DNA of 64,000 nt from Kordia periserrulae (GTDB taxonomy: Bacteria; Bacteroidota; Bacteroidia; Flavobacteriales; Flavobacteriaceae). The translations under genes were made by a program, and so were the position numbers. The stretch covers positions 115,003 to 179,002 of the forward strand of contig NZ_QBKT01000009.1 in the NCBI RefSeq assembly GCF_003054265.1, read 5' to 3'. The notes under the pieces are model-generated. The model saw only the letters and a list, made by a program, of their open reading frames with translations. It made no database searches and had not been told where the DNA came from. Of this stretch, positions 1 to 9,631 are shown in pieces (the stretch's first letter is position 1; every line of letters begins with the position of its first letter).

Positions 1-395
1 ATGAAGGTGTAGAACATACCATTCAGTTTGCTGTTGAAGATTGGTTTATCAGTGATTTTAATAGTTACATTACACAAACACCTGCTTCGTTATTTGTAGA
101 AGCATTGGAAGATTCAATAGTGCAACAAATTAGCTATAAAGATGTGGAAGCCTTGTGTGCCGCGAATCCAAAATTTGAACATTTTTTTAGATTGGTAGCG
201 CAAAAATCATTTGCCTTTTCGCAACGCCGTATACTCTCAAACTTAGGGAAAACCGCAGAAGAGCGTTATCTTGAATTTTACAATTTATATCCATCCATCG
301 TGCAACGTGTTCCGCAATATGCATTGGCTTCCTATCTTGGAATGTCTGCAGAATTTTTAAGCAAGATTCGGAAACGTTTGACACAAAAATCTTGA
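1..395 (+). CDS. Crp/Fnr family transcriptional regulator, C-terminal part (5' end outside window)
   Basis: The reading frame is open from base 3 without a start codon, so the gene begins before the window and only about 130 residues are visible. The visible part holds the end of the cyclic-nucleotide-binding-like domain (EDWFISDF, Y-I-T-Q-T-P-A-S) and a C-terminal helix-turn-helix (QYALASYLGMSAEFLSKIRKRL). This arrangement is typical of the many Crp/Fnr-like regulators of Flavobacteriia. The ligand cannot be judged from this fragment. The stop codon lies inside a perfect 20-bp palindrome, and a peroxiredoxin and an SDR gene follow on the same strand, so it may regulate them or itself (inference). 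Confidence 0.85.
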   Translation, partial: EGVEHTIQFAVEDWFISDFNSYITQTPASLFVEALEDSIVQQISYKDVEALCAANPKFEHFFRLVAQKSFAFSQRRILSNLGKTAEERYLEFYNLYPSIVQRVPQYALASYLGMSAEFLSKIRKRLTQKS

Positions 396-408
396 ACTAG
401 TTCAAGAT
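389..408. promoter_or_regulatory. Perfect 20-bp palindrome overlapping the Crp/Fnr stop codon
   Basis: ATCTTGAACTAGTTCAAGAT is a perfect inverted repeat with no spacer. It includes the TGA of the Crp/Fnr gene and lies 87 bp before the peroxiredoxin start. The TTGAAC/GTTCAA half sites recall Crp/Fnr-type operators, so an autoregulatory operator is plausible. There is no T-tract to make it a terminator. Confidence 0.45.
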
Positions 409-494
409 GATTTCTTAAATCAGTTCATTTTTTATCAACGCTGCAAGCTGCAATTTTGTACTGTCAATATTGGCATTATCAAAATCACACGAAA

Positions 495-1160
495 ATGAAT
501 TCAAACAAAAACATTCCTTCCTATGCAGAAGGGTTAGAAGAATTACAAAACAATTTAGGAAACATGTTGCCCAAAGAAGCATTAGCCATATTTGAATCTG
601 ATGCTGCGCAGTTACAAGCAACACACACAACAATTTTACAACTTCAAAAAGGAGATACCGCACCTGACTTTTCTTTGTCCAATGCCATTGGAGAAACCAT
701 CACGCTAAATGTGCTTTTGCAAAAAAGCAAAGTCGTTTTAACATTTTACAGAGGTACTTGGTGTCCGTATTGTAATTTACAATTGCATCAATACCAACAA
801 GTATTGGGGGAAATAACATCACTCGGAGCTCAATTAGTTGCAATTTCTCCACAAACACCTGACGAATCACTAACCATCAAAGAAAAAAACAATTTGCAAT
901 TTGAAGTGTTGAGTGACAACGGAAATATAGTGGCAAAACAATTTACAACAGTATTTAAAAATGATGAAAAGCCTATTGCAGCGATGATCGACTTGGGCAT
1001 CAATTTTGACAATCACTATGCAGATGATTCACAAGAATTGCCAATACCAGCTGTATTCATCATTGAAAAAGACCGAACAATTTCTTTTGCAAAAGCCATT
1101 GATGGTGACTATAGAAATAGAGTAGAAGCTTCCGAAATTATCAATGCATTAAAAAAATAA
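495..1160 (+). CDS. Peroxiredoxin-like AhpC/TSA family protein
   Basis: A 221-residue thioredoxin-fold protein probably reducing peroxides or disulfides in the cytoplasm; no signal peptide is visible. The N-terminal 50 residues are helical. The AhpC/TSA domain follows (GDTAPDFSL near 53-61) with the active site GTWCPYC, Cys90 and Cys93, and FYRG just before it. The CxxC pair with preceding GTW is typical of the peroxiredoxin-like family rather than classical two-Cys AhpC. The ATG at 495 is chosen because 13 additional upstream codons (from 456) look non-conserved. The SDR gene begins 4 bp after the stop, so the two are probably co-transcribed. Confidence 0.85.
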   Translation: MNSNKNIPSYAEGLEELQNNLGNMLPKEALAIFESDAAQLQATHTTILQLQKGDTAPDFSLSNAIGETITLNVLLQKSKVVLTFYRGTWCPYCNLQLHQYQQVLGEITSLGAQLVAISPQTPDESLTIKEKNNLQFEVLSDNGNIVAKQFTTVFKNDEKPIAAMIDLGINFDNHYADDSQELPIPAVFIIEKDRTISFAKAIDGDYRNRVEASEIINALKK

Positions 1161-1164
1161 TACG

Positions 1165-2013
1165 ATGAATCAAAAAATATGGTATATCACGGGAATTTCT
1201 AGCGGATTGGGTAAAGCTTTGGCGAACGCTGTCATGGAAAAAGGCGATTTTGTCATTGGAACGTTTAGGAATTCAACGCAAGTAGATACCTTCAATTCAA
1301 ATCATAAAGGCAAAGGATTTGCTGTTAAACTAGATATTACAAATCATGAAGAAATAGACCAAACAACAAACATGCTAATAGAAAAGTTTAAGCGAATCGA
1401 TGTACTGGTCAATAATGCAGGTATTGGATTTGTAGGAGCTATTGAAGAAGCTAGTATTCAAGAAGTTAGAAATGTTTTTGAAGCAAACTTTTTTGGTGTT
1501 TTAAAACTAACACAGAATATATTGCCATTCATGCGAAAAGAACACAAAGGACACATTGTTCAAATTTCTTCGCACGGAGGTATCAAAGCATTTGCAGGAT
1601 TTGGAATTTACAATGCCAGTAAATTTGCTTTAGAAGGATTTAGTGAAGCTTTGGCGCAAGAAGTTGCTGCGCTTGGTATTAAAGTGTCCATCATAGAACC
1701 AGGACCATTTCGAACCAATTTTGCGAGTAGTAATTTAGGAGAAGCTCAAAAAATCATAAAAGCGTATGAAGCAACTGCTGGAGCTTTTCGGACGAAGCTA
1801 AAAAGTGTACACGGCAAACAAGAAGGAAATCCTGAAAAAGCAGCACAAGCAATCATTCAGTTGGTTTCCTCAGAAAAATCACCATTACGCTTGCCTCTAG
1901 GGAAAATTGCGTTGATGACAATCAAAATGAAATTAGAAAGTGTACAATCTGATGTAGAGTCGGGAAGAAGCATTGCAGAAAATGCGGTTTATGAGTCAAC
2001 TATCTCGGGGTAA
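1165..2013 (+). CDS. Short-chain dehydrogenase/reductase (SDR) family oxidoreductase
   Basis: A 282-residue classical-type SDR. The Rossmann cofactor motif TGISSGLG is at residues 9-16, NNAGIGFVG is in the central region, the catalytic serine sits in IVQISS and the Tyr/Lys pair in YNASK. These residues predict an NAD(P)-dependent oxidoreductase; the substrate cannot be told. It follows the peroxiredoxin gene by 4 bp and is probably in the same operon under the adjacent Crp/Fnr regulator (inference). Confidence 0.9.
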   Translation: MNQKIWYITGISSGLGKALANAVMEKGDFVIGTFRNSTQVDTFNSNHKGKGFAVKLDITNHEEIDQTTNMLIEKFKRIDVLVNNAGIGFVGAIEEASIQEVRNVFEANFFGVLKLTQNILPFMRKEHKGHIVQISSHGGIKAFAGFGIYNASKFALEGFSEALAQEVAALGIKVSIIEPGPFRTNFASSNLGEAQKIIKAYEATAGAFRTKLKSVHGKQEGNPEKAAQAIIQLVSSEKSPLRLPLGKIALMTIKMKLESVQSDVESGRSIAENAVYESTISG

Positions 2014-2035
2014 GTCCACGAAGCATCAAATAGAA

Positions 2036-2100
2036 ACTATTGAAACATTCGATGCAAGCGTCGGAGCATTATTAATCTCGATTATCGAGTAAAAGTTTCA
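2036..2100. repeat. Dispersed double-palindrome intergenic element, copy A
   Basis: Read on the minus strand this stretch has CTCGATAATCGAG (a 13-bp palindrome) followed by GACGCTTGCATCG (an imperfect palindrome) and then TTTCAATAGTTTC. A very similar copy in the opposite orientation is at 53472-53540, and the first palindrome also occurs at 51098-51110. It probably folds as two hairpins in RNA or DNA. Confidence 0.75.
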
Positions 2101-2190
2101 TAAGTCCAACTCTTATATATTTCTTAAAAAATTCCCGTTTTTTTTGAATATTCCGTAAATTGCACCCTCAAAATTAAGACTTCATTACCA

Positions 2191-5100
2191 ATGGAACAAG
2201 TGCAACCTTATAAGCCAACTCATAAAGTTCGAATCGTAACTGCCGCATCACTTTTTGACGGACACGATGCCGCTATCAATATCATGCGAAGAATCATTCA
2301 ATCTACAGGTGTGGAAGTGATTCATCTCGGGCACGATAGAAGTGTGGAAGAAGTAGTCAATACTGCCATTCAAGAAGATGCCAATGCGATTGCGATGACG
2401 TCGTATCAAGGTGGACACAACGAGTATTTTAAATACATGTACGATTTGTTGCAAGAAAAAGGTGCAGGTCACATCAAAATTTTTGGCGGCGGTGGCGGCG
2501 TTATCCTTCCGGAAGAAATCAAAGAACTGATGGACTACGGAATCACGCGAATCTATTCACCCGACGATGGACGCGAAATGGGCTTGCAAGGCATGATTAA
2601 TGATTTAGTGAAGCAATCTGATTTTGCTATTGGCGATACGTTAAATGGTGAAGTCAATATATTACACGAAAAAAATCCAAAAGCGATTGCACGTGTCATT
2701 TCTTCGGCAGAAAACTTTCCAGAAGTCGCAAAAGATGCCTTAGAAACGATTCACATCAAAAATAAAAACTCAAAAACTCCAGTTTTAGGAATCACAGGAA
2801 CTGGTGGCGCAGGAAAATCGAGTTTGGTAGACGAATTGGTACGCCGATTTTTAATCGATTTCCCAGAAAAAACCATCGGACTCATTTCGGTAGATCCTTC
2901 CAAACGAAAAACGGGTGGCGCGTTGTTGGGCGATCGTATTCGTATGAACGCGATTAATTCGCCAAGAGTCTACATGCGTAGTTTGGCTACGCGGCAATCG
3001 AATTTGGCATTGTCAAAATATGTAAATGAAGCGATTGAAGTTTTAAAAGCTGCGGAATACGATTTAATTATTCTAGAAACCTCCGGAATTGGTCAGTCGG
3101 ATACTGAAATCATGGAACACAGCGATGTGGCGTTGTATGTAATGACACCAGAATTTGGAGCGGCAACGCAATTGGAAAAAATTGACATGCTCGATTTTGC
3201 CGATTTGGTGGCGATTAACAAATTTGACAAACGCGGTTCGTTAGATGCCTTACGCGATGTAAAAAAGCAGTACATGCGCAACAACAATTTGTGGGATACA
3301 CCACAAGATGAATTGCCAGTGTACGGAACCATTGCATCACAGTTCAACGATCCTGGCATGAATACCTTGTACAAAGCGGTGATGGACAAATTGGTTGAAA
3401 AAACCAACGCCGATTTGCAATCTACCTCAAAAATATCTGGGGAAATGAGCGAAAAAATCTTTGTCATTCCACCATCGCGTACACGTTATTTATCTGAAAT
3501 TGCAGAAAACAATCGCGCGTATGACAAAACGGCTTCAGAGCAAGTAGAAGTCGCACAAAAACTCTACGGAATCTACAAAACCATTGGTTCTGTCGCAAAT
3601 GTAAAATCGCACGAGGTCGAGATGAAATTCATGTCCAAAACTGGTTTGGATGAAAACATTATTTTAGAGCGATTGGACAGCGAATCGGATATCGAATTGG
3701 TCAAATTATTACTGAAAGAGTTCGATCGCGTCAAGCTCAATCTCGATCCGTATAACTGGGAAATCATCAACGGTTGGAATGATAAAGTCAACAAATACAA
3801 AAACCCGATTTACACGTTTAAAGTTCGTGACAAAGAAATCAAGATAAACACACATACCGAATCCTTATCACACTTGCAAATTCCTAAAGTTGCCTTGCCA
3901 AAATATCAAGCTTGGGGCGACATCCTAAAATGGTGTTTGCAGGAAAATGTACCAGGAGAATTTCCATATACCTCAGGATTGTATCCTTTCAAACGTACAG
4001 GAGAAGATCCAGCGCGTATGTTTGCGGGAGAAGGTGGTCCAGAACGTACCAATAAACGTTTTCACTATGTAAGTGCTGGCATGCCTGCAAAGCGTTTATC
4101 CACAGCGTTTGACAGTGTAACCTTGTACGGAAACGATCCGGATTTGCGACCAGATATTTATGGTAAAATTGGAAACGCAGGAGTTTCTATTTGTTGTTTG
4201 GACGATGCGAAAAAGCTTTATTCTGGGTTTAATTTAGCCGATAAAATGACGTCAGTAAGTATGACGATTAACGGTCCAGCGCCAATGTTATTAGGATTTT
4301 TCATGAATGCTGCCATCGATCAACAATGTGAAATTTACATCAAAGAAAACGGACTAGAAGCTGAGGTAGAAGCTAAAATCGCGGAAATTTATAAAGATAA
4401 GGAACGTCCAAAATACAATGGCGAATTGCCAGAAGGAAACGACGGTTTAGGATTGATGTTACTTGGCGTAACAGGTGATCAAGTGTTGCCAAAAGAAATT
4501 TACGAAGACATCAAAACCAACACCATTGCACAAGTTCGCGGAACGGTTCAGGCAGATATTTTAAAAGAAGATCAGGCGCAAAATACCTGTATTTTCTCAA
4601 CAGAATTCGCCTTGCGTTTGATGGGGGACGTACAAGAATACTTCATCGAAAATAATGTGCGTAACTTCTATTCGGTGTCTATTTCTGGATATCACATCGC
4701 GGAAGCTGGCGCGAATCCAATTACGCAATTGGCATTGACCTTATCCAACGGATTTACCTATGTTGAGTACTATCTGAGCAGAGGAATGGACATTAATAAA
4801 TTTGGTCCAAACTTATCGTTCTTTTTCTCTAACGGAATTGATCCAGAATATGCGGTCATTGGTCGTGTAGCGCGTAAAATCTGGGCGAAAGCCTTAAAAC
4901 ATAAATACGGAGCCAATGCACGTGCGCAAATGTTAAAATATCACATTCAGACGTCTGGACGTAGTTTGCATGCGCAGGAAATCGATTTCAATGATATTCG
5001 TACAACCTTACAAGCCTTATACGCGATTTACGATAACTGTAACTCGTTGCACACCAACGCGTATGACGAAGCGATTACCACACCAACAGAAGAATCGGTG

Positions 5101-5631
5101 CGTAGAGCGATGGCAATTCAGTTGATTATCAACAAAGAATTAGGATTGGCGAAGAACGAAAATCCAATTCAGGGCTCGTTTATCATTGAAGAATTGACCG
5201 ATTTGGTAGAAGAAGCTGTCTTAGCAGAATTTGACCGAATTACAGAACGTGGCGGCGTATTAGGCGCGATGGAAACCATGTATCAACGTTCTAAAATTCA
5301 GGAAGAGAGTTTGTATTACGAGACCTTAAAACACAACGGACAATTCCCGATTATCGGTGTAAATACCTTCTTGAGTAGTAAAGGTTCGCCAACGGTCATT
5401 CCAAAAGAAGTCATTCGTGCCACGGAAGAAGAAAAGCAATATCAAATCAAAATATTGAACAACTTACACAACGCACACGACACTAAAGACTTATTGCGCG
5501 ACTTGCAACAAAAAGCGGTCAACAACGAAAACATTTTTGAGGCCTTAATGGAAGTTTGTAAAGTCTGTTCATTAGGGCAAATTACTTTGGCGTTATTTGA
5601 AGTTGGTGGACAATATCGAAGAAATATGTAA
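2191..5631 (+). CDS. icmF: Fused isobutyryl-CoA mutase (IcmF-type methylmalonyl-CoA mutase family)
   Basis: A 1146-residue B12 enzyme in one chain. Domain order is: B12-binding domain (about 12-145, axial His25 in FDGHDAA, glycine run 99-103), MeaB-like G-protein chaperone (P-loop GTGGAGKS 203-210, NKFD 343-346), linker, then the TIM-barrel mutase (about 560-1146). This order defines IcmF, which interconverts isobutyryl-CoA and n-butyryl-CoA. The residues that separate IcmF from methylmalonyl-CoA mutase are of the IcmF kind: Phe611 in RMFAGEG replaces the mutase Tyr, and Gln797 in AQNT replaces the mutase Arg. Cytoplasmic. Many genomes label such proteins methylmalonyl-CoA mutase. No other acyl-CoA gene is adjacent. 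Confidence 0.93.
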   Translation: MEQVQPYKPTHKVRIVTAASLFDGHDAAINIMRRIIQSTGVEVIHLGHDRSVEEVVNTAIQEDANAIAMTSYQGGHNEYFKYMYDLLQEKGAGHIKIFGGGGGVILPEEIKELMDYGITRIYSPDDGREMGLQGMINDLVKQSDFAIGDTLNGEVNILHEKNPKAIARVISSAENFPEVAKDALETIHIKNKNSKTPVLGITGTGGAGKSSLVDELVRRFLIDFPEKTIGLISVDPSKRKTGGALLGDRIRMNAINSPRVYMRSLATRQSNLALSKYVNEAIEVLKAAEYDLIILETSGIGQSDTEIMEHSDVALYVMTPEFGAATQLEKIDMLDFADLVAINKFDKRGSLDALRDVKKQYMRNNNLWDTPQDELPVYGTIASQFNDPGMNTLYKAVMDKLVEKTNADLQSTSKISGEMSEKIFVIPPSRTRYLSEIAENNRAYDKTASEQVEVAQKLYGIYKTIGSVANVKSHEVEMKFMSKTGLDENIILERLDSESDIELVKLLLKEFDRVKLNLDPYNWEIINGWNDKVNKYKNPIYTFKVRDKEIKINTHTESLSHLQIPKVALPKYQAWGDILKWCLQENVPGEFPYTSGLYPFKRTGEDPARMFAGEGGPERTNKRFHYVSAGMPAKRLSTAFDSVTLYGNDPDLRPDIYGKIGNAGVSICCLDDAKKLYSGFNLADKMTSVSMTINGPAPMLLGFFMNAAIDQQCEIYIKENGLEAEVEAKIAEIYKDKERPKYNGELPEGNDGLGLMLLGVTGDQVLPKEIYEDIKTNTIAQVRGTVQADILKEDQAQNTCIFSTEFALRLMGDVQEYFIENNVRNFYSVSISGYHIAEAGANPITQLALTLSNGFTYVEYYLSRGMDINKFGPNLSFFFSNGIDPEYAVIGRVARKIWAKALKHKYGANARAQMLKYHIQTSGRSLHAQEIDFNDIRTTLQALYAIYDNCNSLHTNAYDEAITTPTEESVRRAMAIQLIINKELGLAKNENPIQGSFIIEELTDLVEEAVLAEFDRITERGGVLGAMETMYQRSKIQEESLYYETLKHNGQFPIIGVNTFLSSKGSPTVIPKEVIRATEEEKQYQIKILNNLHNAHDTKDLLRDLQQKAVNNENIFEALMEVCKVCSLGQITLALFEVGGQYRRNM

Positions 5632-5662
5632 ATCGAATATCAATTTATTTAGCTGATATAAG

Positions 5663-6121
5663 TTGGGACGCGTATGTGAACTTTACAGGATTTCTGATGT
5701 TGATATTGATGAACTATCTAAGCTTTCTTATGAAGAATCAGAGAATTTTCTAGATGAGAAATATGCTTGTGTTGATGGTGAGTTACATCATAAAAATGAT
5801 ACGGTATTTAGTATGGATAAAGGTTGGGATATTGTAAAGTTTTTACTCAAAAAAGTAGCATATCCAAAACATGAAATACTAAATCAACTTGATACACGAT
5901 TTATAAAATCGAAAGAAGTGAAATTGATTCATAAAACGATCAAGGACATTACTATTGATGATATAATGAAAGTTTTGAATATCCCTGAAATGATAGAACA
6001 AAAAGTATACAAAGCCGGAGTTGATGATAAAAACTATATCAATTACCATTTAAAGACTTATAAAACCGCATTTAAAAAAGCTTCGGAACTTAATAATGGA
6101 ATTGTAATACATTTCTACTAA
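5663..6121 (+). CDS. DUF1877 family protein (YfbM-like)
   Basis: A 152-residue soluble protein. The N-terminus MGRVCELYRIS and the central MDKGWDIVKFLL fit the DUF1877 family, whose function is not known. The start is a TTG at 5663, chosen because it gives the family's usual MG-x-x beginning; there is no ATG nearby that would keep it. The gene is 31 bp downstream of icmF and is followed by a terminator hairpin, so it may ride on the mutase transcript, but no functional link is known. Confidence 0.7.
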   Translation: MGRVCELYRISDVDIDELSKLSYEESENFLDEKYACVDGELHHKNDTVFSMDKGWDIVKFLLKKVAYPKHEILNQLDTRFIKSKEVKLIHKTIKDITIDDIMKVLNIPEMIEQKVYKAGVDDKNYINYHLKTYKTAFKKASELNNGIVIHFY

Positions 6122-6197
6122 AAAACACTTAGATAATTAATTTCCAAACTACACCGAAAAAATCCGTAGTTCATCTAAACAAAAAATAAACCCTACC

Positions 6198-6232
6198 AAA
6201 AATGTATGAATCGTGTCGGTTCATACATTTTT
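6198..6232 (+). terminator. Intrinsic terminator after the DUF1877 gene
   Basis: AAAAATGTATGAA and TTCATACATTTTT form a 13-bp stem with a 9-base loop ending in a T-tract. It is symmetrical enough to act in both directions. Confidence 0.8.
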
Positions 6233-6295
6233 TGTTTCTAAGTAGTTGTAAACAAAGTAATTTGTGATTCGTAAAACTAACTAGGGGCAAATTAC

Positions 6296-9200
6296 ATGAA
6301 AACAAGACTACTTTTTTTAACAATATTTTTTTTAACAACTTTTTTCTGTTACGCACAACCCGCTAATGACGATTGTGCCAATGCAGAAATCATAAACGTT
6401 ACCACCGCAACAACCACACTAGTTACTTTCAACAACGGAACCGCAACAGAAAGCTTACAAAGTAGTTGTGAAAATGCAAGCAATACCTATTTCGATGTTT
6501 GGTATGAATTTACCATGCCTGTCAACGGAAACATTCAAATTACAGGCGTAAATTTTGCAGATGGTTTCGCATTATACGATACCTGTGGAGGTACAGAAAT
6601 CGCTTGTTTTTATGATGGTGGATTTATCTACAGTCTTTCCGTCGGAACCTATAAGTTACGAGCTTCCAGTCTTGATATACAAGCTGGCGCCGATAGTTTT
6701 AGCATTCAGGCGTTTGAAACTCCAACAAATGACGAATGTACTACGCCAATTGTCATTACCGACGATATTACCACGCAACGCTCTTTCAGTTATGATAACC
6801 GAGGCGCTACCGAAAGTTTGGACGCTAGTTGTGACAATGCTTCTAGCACGTATTTAGATATATGGTATGAATTTACCATGCCCGTGAATGGAAATGTACA
6901 TATTACGGGTGTGAATATTTTTGACAGATTCACGTTGTACGATTCCTGTGGTGGCACTGAAATTATATGTGATGTTGATGATTCCTTTGCGTACAATCTC
7001 TCAACGGGAACGTATCTTTTACGCGTTTCCAAGCAATCCATTTACGCTTCGGTAGACAATTTTAACATACAAGCATTTGCCACGGTTGCAAACGATGAAT
7101 GCGCCACAGCGGAAGTCATTACCGACGATATCAGCACGGAAAGAATCATTACATATGAAAGCCGAGGCGCTACCGAAAGTTTGGACGCCAGTTGCGATAC
7201 CGCTACCAACACACACTTAGATGTTTGGTACGAATTTACCATGCCTGTCAATGGAAACTTGCGTATTTCAGGTGTGAATATTTTTGACAGATTTACGCTG
7301 TATGATAGCTGTGGCGGAACTGAAATTAGTTGTTTTTCTAGCGAAGGATTTGTGTACAATTTAACCACAGGAACTTATATTCTCAGAGCCTATAAGCAGG
7401 ACATTTATGCTTCCGCAGATAGTTTCCGAATTCAAGCATTTGCTACAGTTGCCAATGACGAATGTGCTACAGCAGAAGTCATTACAGACGATATTACTAC
7501 GGAAAGAACCATCAATTTTGACAACAGAAACGCAACCGAAAGTTTAGATGCCAGTTGCGATACGGCTAGCAATACCTATTTAGACGTTTGGTATGAATTT
7601 ACCATGCCAGTCAATGGAAATTTACAAATTACTGGGACTGGCTCTTTAGATCGATTCACGCTGTACGATTCGTGTGGTGGAAGCGAAATACACTGTGGTG
7701 CAGCCAACTTTTTTGCATACAATCTCTCAACAGGAACCTATTATCTTCGAGCGTATAGTCAATCTATTTACGCTTCCGCAGATAGTTTCCGAATTCAGGC
7801 TTTTGCCTCTGCAGCAAATGATGAATGCGCTGCGGCCGAACTTATTACGGATGACATTTCCACGCAAAGAATCATCAATTACGACAACAGAAGCGCTACC
7901 GAAAGCTTGGATGCAAGTTGCGACAGTGCCAGCAATACCTACTTGGATTTATGGTACGAATTTACCATGCCATTTGCTGGAAACGTAGAAATAACAGGAG
8001 TTGGTAGCTTGGACAGATTTACGTTTTATGACAGTTGCGGCGGAACAGAAATTAATTGTTTCAGTAACAACGGATTTGCCTTTGGACTCAGTGCAGGAAA
8101 TTACATACTCAGAGTCAGTAGTCAATCCATTTATGCATCAGCAGATAGTTTTAGAATTCAAGCGTTTCAAGCATTGCCAAATGACGATTGTGCAAATGCC
8201 GAAATGATTTCTGTAGCAGGTGTTGGTGCATGTAGTTCACAAAATATTACGGTTGATACACGCAGAGCTTCCGAAACCTTTGCTCCTGATATTGGAAACT
8301 GTTTCAGTACGTCACAAACGTGGTTAGATGCTTGGTATAGTTTTGAAGCTCCAATAACAGGAAATATAACCTTAAACTCTTCAAGTTTTAACAATACGTT
8401 TGCCGTGTATGAAAGTTGTGGTGGAACAGAAGTGGCTTGTTTTGGGCAAAATGGAGTCATTCCAGTAGTCTTTGGAAACACCTATTACATCCAAGTCGCA
8501 AGAACTACAATATCCGCAGGAGAACTTACCTTTTGTCTAGAAGGCGCTCCAGATGTCGCACTCGGAACTGCAGGAGTTTGTGAAGCCATTCCAACAGTAG
8601 ATATATCAACTGCGCAAGGAAATACCAACGAATGGGTGCCGATTTTAGACGCTGCTGGCGATATTGTAGCAGCTATTAATGCCAATGGAAACGATTTAGG
8701 AACTGTAACAACTACACTATTTATTGAAAATACTGATACAAGAGACTTCTCTGGGCAACCGTATTTACGGCGAGAAGTCTCTATCAGTACCTCAAATGTA
8801 CCTTCAAGTGCGGTGAATGTTCGATTGTATCTTTTAGGTGATGAGGTAGACGATTTGATACTGGCTGATAGTAACTTAACCGCAATTTCAGGGTTGGAAC
8901 TCATGAAAGTCAACGGAAACACATGTACCACAGGTTATACTTCTGGCGGCGATTATATCATTGCTAGCGGGAGTTCATATTTGAATAATTATTACCTGCA
9001 ATTTTCAACCAATTCGTTTTCAGTTTTCTATCCAACATCCACCAATTTAGATACCACATTAAGTATTCCGTCCGTAGCAACTAATGAATTAGGCATTACG
9101 ATAGCACCAACAGTCACAGATGGAATCATTCAGATACATACAGAAAATACGCTTACAGATGTCACCGTGAATATTTTTGATATTACAGGAAGAGCAATCT

Positions 9201-9331
9201 ATCAAGCAGATTTTGAAACGCTCAATCAAGTTCCGCAATCAATACATTTGCGTGGATATCAATCGGGCATGTATTTTATGAAAATTTCGCATCAGCAAAA
9301 ACAAATAACTAAAAGAATCATATTAAAATAG
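6296..9331 (+). CDS. Secreted repeat protein with T9SS type A sorting domain
   Basis: A 1011-residue exported protein. A signal peptide (MKTRLLFLTIFFLTTFFCYA) is followed by six tandem domains that each begin with ND[DE]CxxAxxI and contain YEFTMPVNGN and ATESL-type signatures. The NDxC start recurs at nucleotides 6365, 6728, 7091, 7454, 7817 and 8180, exactly 363 bp (121 residues) apart. Unit 6 is diverged. A 230-residue tail ends in a type A sorting domain (NIFDITGRAIY ... ITKRIILK), which directs passage through the type IX secretion system and surface attachment or release. The domains look like beta-sandwich adhesion modules with one cysteine pair each. Ligand unknown. Confidence 0.9.
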   Translation: MKTRLLFLTIFFLTTFFCYAQPANDDCANAEIINVTTATTTLVTFNNGTATESLQSSCENASNTYFDVWYEFTMPVNGNIQITGVNFADGFALYDTCGGTEIACFYDGGFIYSLSVGTYKLRASSLDIQAGADSFSIQAFETPTNDECTTPIVITDDITTQRSFSYDNRGATESLDASCDNASSTYLDIWYEFTMPVNGNVHITGVNIFDRFTLYDSCGGTEIICDVDDSFAYNLSTGTYLLRVSKQSIYASVDNFNIQAFATVANDECATAEVITDDISTERIITYESRGATESLDASCDTATNTHLDVWYEFTMPVNGNLRISGVNIFDRFTLYDSCGGTEISCFSSEGFVYNLTTGTYILRAYKQDIYASADSFRIQAFATVANDECATAEVITDDITTERTINFDNRNATESLDASCDTASNTYLDVWYEFTMPVNGNLQITGTGSLDRFTLYDSCGGSEIHCGAANFFAYNLSTGTYYLRAYSQSIYASADSFRIQAFASAANDECAAAELITDDISTQRIINYDNRSATESLDASCDSASNTYLDLWYEFTMPFAGNVEITGVGSLDRFTFYDSCGGTEINCFSNNGFAFGLSAGNYILRVSSQSIYASADSFRIQAFQALPNDDCANAEMISVAGVGACSSQNITVDTRRASETFAPDIGNCFSTSQTWLDAWYSFEAPITGNITLNSSSFNNTFAVYESCGGTEVACFGQNGVIPVVFGNTYYIQVARTTISAGELTFCLEGAPDVALGTAGVCEAIPTVDISTAQGNTNEWVPILDAAGDIVAAINANGNDLGTVTTTLFIENTDTRDFSGQPYLRREVSISTSNVPSSAVNVRLYLLGDEVDDLILADSNLTAISGLELMKVNGNTCTTGYTSGGDYIIASGSSYLNNYYLQFSTNSFSVFYPTSTNLDTTLSIPSVATNELGITIAPTVTDGIIQIHTENTLTDVTVNIFDITGRAIYQADFETLNQVPQSIHLRGYQSGMYFMKISHQQKQITKRIILK
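6365..8540 (+). repeat. Six tandem in-frame 363-bp repeats coding 121-residue domains
   Basis: Five consecutive spacings between equivalent NDxC codons are exactly 363 bp. Units 2-5 are close at the protein level (VITDD, RGATESLDASCD, FTLYDSCGGTEI, YASADSFRIQAFA). Units 1 and 6 are more diverged, which suggests expansion from the middle. Confidence 0.9.
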
Positions 9332-9631
9332 TTAGTAATATGATATTTCGAGAAACAGTATCACAGCATTTTTTAGTCTTTATGCCACGTGATGCTGTTT
9401 TTTTATAGCAATCGTTTAAAAACATATTCTGCTTTTTCTGCAACCCAAACATGTTGGTCATTGGCATCAAAAACATAATCTCAATTTTCAATTGCATTGG
9501 GTATAATCGTGACTATTGATGCAAGTAAAACAAATATCAGTTTAGTTTTCAAATGCTGTATTGTTGCATACAAAATGTTAAAAATAGGGATGCTTTCTGT
9601 AAAATTGATACCTTTAAAGAAACTGTTTTGC
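9332..9631. other. Intergenic region with weak hairpin and a fossil reading frame
   Basis: About 300 bp without a convincing gene. ACAGCAT ... ATGCTGTTTTTTT (9364-9404) could act as a weak terminator for the T9SS gene. On the minus strand 9403-9480 reads as a plausible protein tail (DYVFDANDQHVWVAEKAEY...) that is cut off from an open upstream frame by a TGA at 9481-9483, suggesting a decayed gene. Confidence 0.4.

Noticed and set aside
6555..8481. Several 60-108 codon ORFs in other frames of the T9SS repeat protein
   Set aside because: They recur with the 363-bp repeat and lie inside a clearly coding frame on the correct strand.
9497..9631. Upstream extension of the hydrolase gene
   Set aside because: It would place 45 unrelated residues before a clean signal peptide; the ATG at 9632 is the better start.
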